Shown here piece by piece: positions 49,507 through 56,826 of a DNA stretch of 64,000 nucleotides. This DNA comes from Candidatus Villigracilis proximus (lineage in GTDB: Bacteria > Chloroflexota > Anaerolineae > Anaerolineales > Villigracilaceae). A model generated the notes under the pieces. That model did not search any database. It was not told the origin of the DNA and saw only the letters and a list, made by a program, of their open reading frames with translations. Position numbers and translations under genes: made by a program. Each line of letters starts with the position of its first letter. The stretch's first letter is position 1. The DNA lies in NCBI GenBank assembly GCA_016715195.1, contig JADKBB010000011.1, positions 1 to 64,000 of the forward strand. Direction: 5' to 3'.

Positions 49507-50538
49507 CTACCCACTTAACAACTGGGCATCCTGGATCAATTTTTGACAAGAATTCCGTATAACCAACTTCGTCGGCATTTTATGAATTTCAAATTCGAGC
49601 GATTCACCATTGATCAATTTTATAAGCATTTGAACTGCAACATAACCCATCTCTGCAAGAAACTGATCAACTGTTGTAATCCCAAGGTGCTTGGCTTCTG
49701 AAATATTATCAAACCCAACAACAGACAAATCAGACGGAACCAGCAACCCCAACTCTTCGGCAGCTTGAATTGCGCCAATCGCAGATTGATCATTGGCGGC
49801 AAATATTGCCGTTGGCGGATTACTCAATGTAAGCAACTGGCGGGCACACTTGTAGGCAGTTCTTTGAGTAAAATCGCCGGGAATAATAAGCTCTTCATCC
49901 AATTCAATACCAGCATTCGTCAACGCATCCTGATATCCTTTTAAGCGACGCTCCGCAGTCCCAGCATCTTGACGACCGCTAATAAAGCCAATACGGCGAT
50001 GCCCCAAACCGATAAGATACTCCATCACCTCCAAAGAACCATGATAGTTCATACCTTGAACACATGGGTAATTTGGATTAAATATATGCGGGTCTACAGC
50101 AACAATCGGTGAATTTGCAACAAATTCCGCCGACCCTGACGCCACAACAATCACACCATCAGTGACCGAATTACTTAAAAGAGAAACATAGTGTTGTTCG
50201 TGTAACGTTGCGCCATTCTTCTGAGCATCCCCCGTTGTATACGCCAACAGATCAAAAGTTGATTCTGCTATTGCCCGATTAATTCCCTTCATGATTTCAA
50301 AGGAATACAATCCAAAATCTGGAACCACAAGCCCGATCAGGTTCTTTTTACGGGTACGCATGCTGCGTGCCGCCAAATTTGATGTATATCCCAACTTATT
50401 AATAATGGAAAGAATGCGAGTCTGAGTATCACTGGCAACATCAGTTTTCCCGTTTAAAACACGGGAAACCGTGGAAACCGAAACTCCTGCCGCCTTGGCA
50501 ACATTTTGAATTGTGACTGCTCGCTTTTTATTTTTCAT
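49507..50538 (-). CDS. LacI/GalR family transcriptional regulator
   Basis: A 343-residue repressor. The N-terminal helix-turn-helix is TIQNVAKAAGVSVSTVSRVL with the hinge helix AARSMRTRKKNLIGLVVPD. The sugar-binding core follows, with GHRRIGFISGRQDAGTAERR and PTAIFAANDQSAIGAIQAAEELG. These are the standard features for a repressor released by a sugar ligand. Operator-like palindromes lie at its own promoter and before the importer operon, so it probably represses itself and the importer. The gene lies between the importer operon and the tagatose-type genes and may sense a product of either. Confidence 0.92.
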   Translation of the reverse strand: MKNKKRAVTIQNVAKAAGVSVSTVSRVLNGKTDVASDTQTRILSIINKLGYTSNLAARSMRTRKKNLIGLVVPDFGLYSFEIMKGINRAIAESTFDLLAYTTGDAQKNGATLHEQHYVSLLSNSVTDGVIVVASGSAEFVANSPIVAVDPHIFNPNYPCVQGMNYHGSLEVMEYLIGLGHRRIGFISGRQDAGTAERRLKGYQDALTNAGIELDEELIIPGDFTQRTAYKCARQLLTLSNPPTAIFAANDQSAIGAIQAAEELGLLVPSDLSVVGFDNISEAKHLGITTVDQFLAEMGYVAVQMLIKLINGESLEFEIHKMPTKLVIRNSCQKLIQDAQLLSG

Positions 50539-50564
50539 ACTAAACTTCTGAAAAAAAGGATTTT

Positions 50565-50592
50565 ACCGGTATTGATACCGGTAACGTTACCG
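50565..50592. promoter_or_regulatory. Two overlapping operator palindromes at the lacI promoter
   Basis: ACCGGTAT-TG-ATACCGGT (50565-50582, perfect eight-base arms) overlaps CGGTAACGTTACCG (50579-50592, perfect). The central CG within GGTAACGTTACC is the usual LacI-family centre. Both sit just downstream of the -10 element at 50601-50606, where bound repressor would block transcription. Confidence 0.75.
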
Positions 50593-50600
50593 ACTTCTAC

Positions 50601-50629
50601 ATTATTGCACAGATTTTACAGACTGTCAA
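50601..50629 (-). promoter_or_regulatory. Sigma70 promoter of the LacI-family gene
   Basis: On the minus strand, TTGACA (complement of 50624-50629) is followed after 17 bases by AATAAT (50601-50606). The -35 is a perfect match and the -10 matches five of six. The predicted start site falls at the edge of the operators. Confidence 0.7.
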
Positions 50630-50651
50630 CAAATTTTAAGGTTTGTCCATA

Positions 50652-52010
50652 TCACCTTGTTTTAGTGACAATATACATGCCCCCCGATGCGCTCACCCTC
50701 ATCTTTCTGCCCGGGAAACTTACCCACTGATGAAAGACTATTAAGATAAGAAAAGCCAAGTCACTTTCAAAAGCACAATCACTACATGCCATCCAATAAT
50801 CTTCCAACACCCTGCCGATCTTCCAATTAATGACTTGAGCAGCATTAAGATTTTCACATCCAACGAATTGGCTTAGCAATGAATAAGACAATTTTTTATT
50901 TCCCAGATTTTTCATCAAACATGCAGTCGCACGTTGCATCTCAGGCTGGAGCCAATAATAACGAGCACGGTCGCTCAAACTATATTTGCGTTTAAAAGCC
51001 TGCTCATGTTCTGAACCAAAATAATATTTTTTCCAATATTCCGGATAAGCAGTCATCACATCATCCAGCACTTGGACAATATTCGAGCGCACATCTTTTG
51101 AAAACAACTCATCTTCCATCATCGCCAATGCAAAGACAGCTTCACGAAAAGCAAAGGTCAACCCCGGCCCCACCTTAAGAATTCCGAAGTGATCACGCAC
51201 CAGATTCTTCAGCGCAGCCCTTGTTTGATAATCCGTTGAATGCGCTTCGTAGATCACCGGCTGGCCTTCAATAAAATGTGATAACGCCTTCGCTTTTTCA
51301 GGCTGATATTCCAACACGAAATCATCGCCGAATTCCACACCTGGCTGCACCACCACCGCAATGACTCTTTCCCACGCGGACTGTAATCCTTCGCGATAAA
51401 ACGCTTCGCGCGTAATCTCGATCGTCTGATTCACATCTTCAACATTCGTTACGCTGACAGAGTCTTCGTGCGCCTGTGCCCCGCCCGGCACAGGGACTTC
51501 CGTGCCAATGACATAACGCGGCAAAAGATTTCCCGCCCCAATGGCATTCTCTGCAACCTTTGCCAATTGCGCCGCACGTCTCGCAGAAACTTCCACATCC
51601 AGCGGACCTTGCGGATCGTCGCCAAGATTCATGCTGCAATCCAGATGTATCTTGGCGAATCCCGCCTGCACATAATCTCTCATCATCACCGCAGATTTTT
51701 GCATCGCAGATTCAGCAGGCTCATTCTGCCAGACATTCGGGCCAAGATGATCGCCGCCCAAAATGATATTTTCAAACGGAAAGTTATTCTCTTCTGCAAT
51801 TTTACGCACATAGCGGACAAAATCCGCCGGCTTCATGCCGGTATATCCGCCAAATTGATTCACCTGATTACAAGTGGATTCAATTAATAAAGCCCCCGGC
51901 CTTTCTTTTTGCATGGCTGCTTTTAGCACCCACGGATGCGCCGAGCAGATCGAAGTGATCCCTTTTGACTCTCCGCGCTTTTGAGCCTTGACTACCTCAT
52001 CAAGATACAT
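50652..52010 (-). CDS. GatZ/KbaZ-family protein (tagatose-bisphosphate aldolase subunit or ketose 4-epimerase)
   Basis: 452 residues as read. Blocks: MYLDEVVKAQKRGESKGITS, LLIESTCNQVNQFGGYTGM, ILGGDHLGPNVW, KIHLDCSMNLGDD, VIGTEVPVPGGAQ and VFALAMMEDEL. This is the GatZ/KbaZ family, first described as the non-catalytic subunit of class II tagatose-bisphosphate aldolase. Some members are reported as 4-epimerases of tagatose or fructose compounds. No GatY/KbaY partner is present here, while a separate class I aldolase is, which favours an epimerase-like role. The C-terminal 35 residues after YWMACSDCAF look unrelated; an extra T in the T4 run there would end the protein at a TGA. Overlaps the kinase gene by 11 bases. 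Confidence 0.85.
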   Translation of the reverse strand: MYLDEVVKAQKRGESKGITSICSAHPWVLKAAMQKERPGALLIESTCNQVNQFGGYTGMKPADFVRYVRKIAEENNFPFENIILGGDHLGPNVWQNEPAESAMQKSAVMMRDYVQAGFAKIHLDCSMNLGDDPQGPLDVEVSARRAAQLAKVAENAIGAGNLLPRYVIGTEVPVPGGAQAHEDSVSVTNVEDVNQTIEITREAFYREGLQSAWERVIAVVVQPGVEFGDDFVLEYQPEKAKALSHFIEGQPVIYEAHSTDYQTRAALKNLVRDHFGILKVGPGLTFAFREAVFALAMMEDELFSKDVRSNIVQVLDDVMTAYPEYWKKYYFGSEHEQAFKRKYSLSDRARYYWLQPEMQRATACLMKNLGNKKLSYSLLSQFVGCENLNAAQVINWKIGRVLEDYWMACSDCAFESDLAFLILIVFHQWVSFPGRKMRVSASGGMYIVTKTR

Positions 52011-52910
52011 ACTTCAAAGCCTCTTCCAAAGTAGGCTGACCTTCCGTCCCGCCTGCTTTTTGCGTAGACATGGCTCCACAAACACAAGCCAGTTTTAACG
52101 TTTTCTCAATCGGCCAATTGTTGAGATAACCATACATAAACCCGGAGTCGAAAGTATCACCCGCGCCAACAGTATCAACAACATTTACAGGAATCGATGA
52201 AGACTGCGTCAAGTTGTTTTGGCTGCACGCCAGAGCCCCTTCCGCGCCGAGTTTGATAGCCGCGAGCTTGCTTTTATTGGCAAGTTGTCTTGCAGCAGAT
52301 TCAACATCGGTCAATTTTGTTATGGACAATGCTTCAGTTTTGTTCGGGAGAAAAACATCTGTGGCTGAAAGTAATTCATCGAAGCCAAGCCATTTTTCGG
52401 ATGGGTCATAATTTGTATCGAGCGAGGTTGTTAATCCCAATGAATGCGCGCGCTGAAATAAAGCGGGTAGATCAGGTTGAAGTTTGGTCTGTAAAAAATA
52501 AGAAGCCACATGCACATGACGAGATCGGCGCAGCAAATCATCAGGGATGTCTGATGCCTGTAGATCAGCGATCAGGCCAAGGTGAGTCAGAATCGCGCGG
52601 TCTTCCTCCCGATTGAGAATCACACTGAGTCCGGTTTGCCCACCGACGGATAATCACATTGCTGACATCCACGTTTCTTTTTTGCATTTCATCAAGCATA
52701 AAGCGGCCGAAGACATCGTCGCCGCAGACACCGATGAAAGCAACTTTCAAGCCAAGCCGCGCCGCGCCGCAAGCAAAGATCGCGGAAGACGAACCCACTG
52801 TGAGTGCGGCTGTATCAATCAAGCTTTTCAACTTGATTGAACTCGGGGTTTACATCGCCTTTCAGAATTAGGTCGGGGTTGATTTCACCAGCAACAAGAA
52901 TATCGAACAT
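52000..52910 (-). CDS. PfkB family sugar (phosphate) kinase, two frameshifts
   Basis: About 303 residues joined from three frame segments. Segment 1 from ATG 52910: MFDILVAGEINPDLIL and FNQVEK. Segment 2 (after a break at 52818-52826): SSSAIFACGAARLGLKVAFI and GVCGDDVFGRFML. Segment 3 (after a break near 52638-52650): TGLSVILNREEDRAIL, LDTNYDPSEKW and the anion hole/catalytic block VVDTVGAGDTFDSGF, with the catalytic D in AGDTFD. It phosphorylates a sugar or sugar phosphate with ATP. One base separates the aldolase stop from its start. In this operon tagatose 6-phosphate, fructose-type or KDG-like substrates are possible; tagatose 6-phosphate fits the neighbours best. Confidence 0.82.
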
Positions 52911-52911
52911 G

Positions 52912-53854
52912 TTAATAATTTACGTGCCAGCCAAAGGGTGCATCGGCGGTGTAGAAATCGGTGTATGGTTTTGCGAGCGCGTGACACAACGATGTAAGGC
53001 GTGAGATTCGCGAACGCGCAGTTGTGCGCAAAAACTTGATGCGCTCATCGCCATCCATCATGACGGCTTCCTTCCACACAGCGCGGCCCACGGCAATTCC
53101 GCTGGCACCGGCGTTACAGGCAACGCTGACTTGCTGGACGAAGATTTCATAATCGACTGCGGCGGATAAAAGAATCCACGGGATGGGAGATGCGGCGGAA
53201 ATTTCTTCGCACGCGTCTTTCCATAACGTCTGGTTTGATTCAGTCACGTCGAGAGGAAACTCTGCTTTGAGAATATCCGCGCCCAAGGGAGCCAGACGTT
53301 TTGCAGTTTCAACTACCACATATCTTTTTTCTTCAGATGAAAGTTTTTTGCTTTCATCAAGTGAATAGGATAATGGTTCGAGCATGAGAACGAGATCGTG
53401 TTTATCACATTCGTTTGAGATGTTTTTTGTAAAGGCTTCGATCTCAGGCGCTGTTGGTGAATCAGGATGATAGTAGACCAGTAACTTAATGGCCGATGCG
53501 CCCATGCGCTTGGCTTTCTCCACGCTCCAGCCGGGGATGATCTGCGCCTGACGCGCGGTTGCATCGCCCGTATAGCCCGTGGACTCAACTGCCACGACCA
53601 GCCCCACATTGTTGGGAATGCTGCGCGCGGCAATGGCTTGCGCGGCAGAGACTTCAGGGTCGAGCAGAACAGCCGTAGCTCTCGAAGCCAGCGTGGATGT
53701 TACATCCAGTTTGAAGCGGGAGAGTTGTTCGTCACTGGCGAGCAAGGGATTTGCTTTGCGCAAGTTTTGACGATGGTCAAGCGCGAGCGCGGTGAATGTT
53801 CCGCGTTGAGAAGATTTGTTGCAGTCCACGTAGTTTTCCGGAGATGGGTTTCAT
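52912..53854 (-). CDS. Class I aldolase of the LacD/YihT type (tagatose 1,6-bisphosphate aldolase-like), one frameshift
   Basis: About 313 residues. The N-terminal MKPISGKLRGLQQI from ATG 53854 joins SSQRGTFTALALDHRQNLRK after a one-base disturbance near 53813-53822. The family blocks are LALDHRQNLRK, ATAVLLDPEVS, ESTGYTGD, GASAIKLLVYYHPD, MLEPLSYSLDE and the Schiff-base lysine region ADILKAEFPLD. LacD cleaves tagatose 1,6-bisphosphate to DHAP and glyceraldehyde 3-phosphate; the related YihT acts on a sulfo-sugar phosphate. With the PfkB kinase one base downstream and the GatZ-like gene, the tagatose route is preferred, but a sulfofructose route cannot be excluded from sequence alone. Confidence 0.82.
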
Positions 53855-53880
53855 TTTCTATTTTCCAATTTTTAGTTTAT

Positions 53881-53942
53881 GAACGTCGAACGTTACACGT
53901 CAAAGGTCTGACGTTCGACGCGTAACGTTCGACGTGTAACGT
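53881..53942. repeat. Palindromic repeat cluster built from ACGTTCGACG
   Basis: ACGTTACACGTC (53890-53901) is exactly complementary to GACGTGTAACGT (53931-53942). Between them ACGTTCGACG occurs twice directly (53911-53920, 53925-53934), and its inverse CGTCGAACGT is at 53884-53893. It fills the gap between the GH114 stop (53946) and the aldolase start (53854). Confidence 0.75.
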
Positions 53943-53945
53943 ATT

Positions 53946-54821
53946 TTATTGACAGTTCTGAATCCATGCGTCGAGATTTCGGTTCTTTAGGATGGTGCTG
54001 AAGTTGAGTTGTTTTGATTTTCACAAAAAAGATCCAAAGTCGCCGCCGAGGTCGGTATATTCTGCAGCGAAGACTGGTTTACCGGCGTTGACGTATGGCA
54101 ACATGGCTTCTGCTTCATCGTAAAAGAAATAATCTTCGGTGATGGCAAAATCATAAACATTCACAAGGTCTGCGACTTGATCGGATGCATTTTTCTGGCC
54201 GATGGCAAGTCCGCGCTGATGAGCTTCGTCTGCGAGCCAGAGGGCAAACTTTAGTTGATCGTCATAGGTCAGCGGGAAGCCGGTGTCGTTGGTGTAAATT
54301 TCCATGTTGTCGGGTTCAACGGCGTCGAAACCTTTGGATTTGCACAAGTCGAGGCGGGCACGCATGATCGGCGCAAGTTTATCGATCTCGCGGATGTCGA
54401 GCCATTTTTCACCGGGCCAGCCATCGTAATCGTTGCCCAATACTTCGGGCGGAAATTGGTCTTTGTCTGGCCGCCAATCTTCCCATGAACCCACGCTCAT
54501 ATAGCAAATCACCTTGCGGCCTTTGGCATGTAATTCGTCAATTGTGGCTTGCGGAGCGTACAGGTCAATATCGTAGACATCGGCTTCGATGGATGTGTCT
54601 ACATCTTCGCCGTTGATATGCCATTGCCAGGTGAGTCCTGCTGTGGGATGCCACCAGTTTGTTTCAGGTGTCAGGTGTGGAGTGTCAGGTTGCGAAGCAG
54701 AAGGCATAAGGGTAGATTCTCTCGTAGAAACTGAAGCAGGTTCGGGTGAGTCGGATGCGGGTTTACATCCGAAAAGAAAAGAGGAAAGAAGAAAGATGAA
54801 AAAAATCTTCTTAAACGACAT
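53946..54821 (-). CDS. GH114 lipoprotein (endo-alpha-1,4-polygalactosaminidase family)
   Basis: About 290 residues. The signal FKKIFFIFLLSSFLFGC gives lipid cysteine C19. The TIM barrel then has WQWHINGEDVDTS, VYDIDLYAPQATIDELHAKG, KVICYMSVGSWEDWRPD, GFDAVEPDNMEIY and KPVFAAEYTD, all GH114 landmarks including the paired acidic residues. The C-terminus needs two compensating indels: T6 (A6 at 54025-54030) read as T5 and A4 (54018-54021) read as A5 give GSFCEKSKQLNFSTILKNR and LDAWIQNCQ, ending at 53946. Known members cleave alpha-1,4-linked galactosamine polymers. Extracellular and lipid-anchored, its gene overlaps the GH4 gene by 11 bases and precedes the tagatose-type genes. Confidence 0.85.
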
Positions 54822-56134
54822 GATGTTTGAATTGCGGCAGATAATCTTTGTGCTGCGCAAAGAGTTCGTTGGTCATCTGGCGAATTTCGGCGAGTGATAA
54901 GACAGCCGATGTGAGCGGGTCGTGGGCGATGGCGCGATAGATCATGGTCGGGTCGCCCGCGATGGATGCGGTGATTGCCATTTCTTCGATGCCGCTGGAA
55001 AGGCTGGTGAGCAATGCACATTCGGCGGGCAGCGCGCCGACATGAATGGGATGGAAGCCGGCCTTATCAACAACGACAGGAACCTCAACACATGCACCTT
55101 GCGGAAGATTGGTGATGAGATTTGTGTTGCGAACATTGCCGTTGAATTTAAACATCTCGCCGCCTTTGAGTGCGTTGATGATATATGCGGCGTATTCATG
55201 TCCACGCTGAAGGTCTTCTTCGGTTAATTTTTCAGCGAGGCGATCTTTGACTTGTGTCTGCCAGGTGGCTTCGTTGTGTTGATATTCTTGAGAATATAGG
55301 CATACTGCCGGGATTCCAGCCAGTGCCATCTTTTGCAATATTTTTCGATCAAGTCGGGGCGTTTGCGGAACCACCAGTTGTATTCCGAATTGTGGCCGCT
55401 TGACTCGGCGACGAATTTTCCAAGCGCGAGATACATTCCTCATTGCGGACTTGTTCGTGGTTATAAATTTGCAGATTCTCTGTCACGGCTTTATGAATTA
55501 AAGGATACGCGTCTTTTCCGTTCCATTTGAAATCAAGATACCAGGCTTGATGATTAATTCCAGCGCACAGATAATCGATCTCGTTGAATGGCGCGCCGAT
55601 CCATGCGGCAAGCATCATGGCTGTGCCCTGCACAGAATGACAAAGCCCGGTGACGGTAATAAAGCTTTGGCGGTCAATCGCGGCACATAACATCGCCATT
55701 GGATTGGTGTAATTCAAGAGCACCGCATTCGGACAATATTTTTCCATATCGCGCACAATGTCCATCATCGGGTTGATGGTGCGCAAAAAGCGGAAGATGC
55801 CGCTCGGTCCGCGCGTATCACCGACGTTAATATCGATGCCGTATTTTTTTGGAATTTCAATATCATGCCGCCAGACATCGGTGGAGCCGGCAAGAATCGT
55901 AGTGAGGACTACGTCCGCACCTTTGAGCGCTTCGGCGCGATCAAGTGTCGCTTCAACCTTTGCGGGACGGTTGCCTGCTGCGATCAGTTTGACTCCTTTG
56001 CCCATTCGAGTCTTTCGGGGTGACTGTCCATCAATGATGGTCGCATCTTCCAAAAGCGGAAAGGTGAGAATGTCGCGCACAAGTTCGGATGTAAACCCGA
56101 GGCTGCCTGCGCCGATAAATGCAATTTTAGTCAT
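54811..56134 (-). CDS. GH4 NAD-dependent glycosidase (alpha-galactosidase MelA-like), several frameshifts
   Basis: About 440 residues. N-terminus: IAFIGAGSLGFTSELVRDIL (NAD-binding), VGDTRGPSGIFRFLRTIN, NYTNPMAMLCAA, the metal-binding GLCHSVQGTAMM and AGINHQAWYLDF. After a break near 55437-55442 a second frame supplies FVAESSGHNSEYNWWFRKR and LIEKYCK. The next 70 bases need three more one-base corrections (giving DGTGWNPG, then QYAYILK, then EYQHNEATWQTQ) before the third frame runs to the stop. GH4 enzymes hydrolyse glycosides through NAD- and metal-dependent redox elimination. CHSVQG and ESSGHNSEY are found in the alpha-galactosidase/alpha-glucuronidase subgroup. Probably frees galactose-type residues before the tagatose route. 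Confidence 0.82.
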
Positions 56135-56210
56135 ATTGTCTCCTGATCTTTTGTCAAAGTATCGTTTTATTTTTCGGCATAAACATCCACCGTTATTTTC
56201 TGTTTATTAA

Positions 56211-56701
56211 CTACCAGGGCAATCCACGCAGATCAATTTCACCTGAAGGCCACACCTCTGTCGAGAGCGGCAAAATCATTACGGAGGTTTTCAAAGAACG
56301 GTGTTCACCATTTTGAATGAAAAATAATTTATCGGCGATCAACTTCCAACCGGCACGTCCATAAAATGATCGGCGTTTATCGGCGCAAACCAGCAAACCA
56401 AACGGGACTTCCATTTCTTCGCGCATGAATTTTTCTGATGTTTCAAGAGTGTGGATGAAAACCCGCGTTTCTGCCAGTTGGGATGAGTCGCTACACCGCC
56501 AACGCCCGCCACCCAAACAGGTCTTTCACCGACAAGGATCTCGCGTTTGAGCAAACCCAACAAAGTGACGAGTTCATTGTCCATGCGGCCAAGTGCCATA
56601 TGCTCAATATGTGACGACCAGTCTATGCTGTTAAATTCAGGGTCGTCATGTTTTTCATCGGCAAAAGCGAGATGATCGAGTTGGTCAATTTGTTTATCCA
56701 A
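56211..56701 (-). CDS. GNAT-like acetyltransferase, one or more frameshifts
   Basis: Two segments. The first runs from DKQIDQLDHLAFADEKHDDP to VWVAGVGGVATHPNWQKRG, the strand and acetyl-CoA loop of GNAT proteins. The second, after a break beside the T4 run at 56458-56461, continues FIHTLETSEKFMREEMEVPF and LLVCADKRRSFYGRAGWKLI, the usual R-x-F-Y-x-R-x-G-W-K end. The joined protein is about 165 residues. The true start may be further upstream: coherent sequence (FAIEIISTDKISPELDKQID) continues in frame above 56701 without a stop, and an ATG at about 56755 is in another frame. The substrate is unknown. Confidence 0.65.
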
Positions 56702-56765
56702 CTCAGGAGATATTTTGTCGGTGGAGATAATTTCGATTGCAAATCTTGTGTCATATTCTTCCTGT

Positions 56766-56797
56766 TATGGAGCAGGCTTTTCAAAGCCTGCTCCATA
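56766..56797. repeat. Perfect 15-base-arm palindrome
   Basis: TATGGAGCAGGCTTT (56766-56780), centre TC, AAAGCCTGCTCCATA (56783-56797). It lies 30 bases past the stop of the beta-helix gene in the transcription direction. No U-tract follows. Same two-base-centre form as 32607 and 37193. Confidence 0.8.
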
Positions 56798-56826
56798 TTT
56801 CATGTCATTCCATCTTATTGTTTTTC

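Noticed and set aside
52912..53854. A firm sulfoquinovose (sulfo-EMP) assignment for the aldolase/kinase pair
   Set aside because: YihT-like aldolases resemble LacD, but no sulfoquinovosidase (GH31), isomerase or sulfonate exporter is in the window, and the GatZ-like and GH114 neighbours favour the tagatose route.
56766..56797. Intrinsic terminator for the beta-helix gene
   Set aside because: The stem is strong, but the minus strand continues ACAGGAAGAAT with no U-run, so it is listed as a palindrome only.
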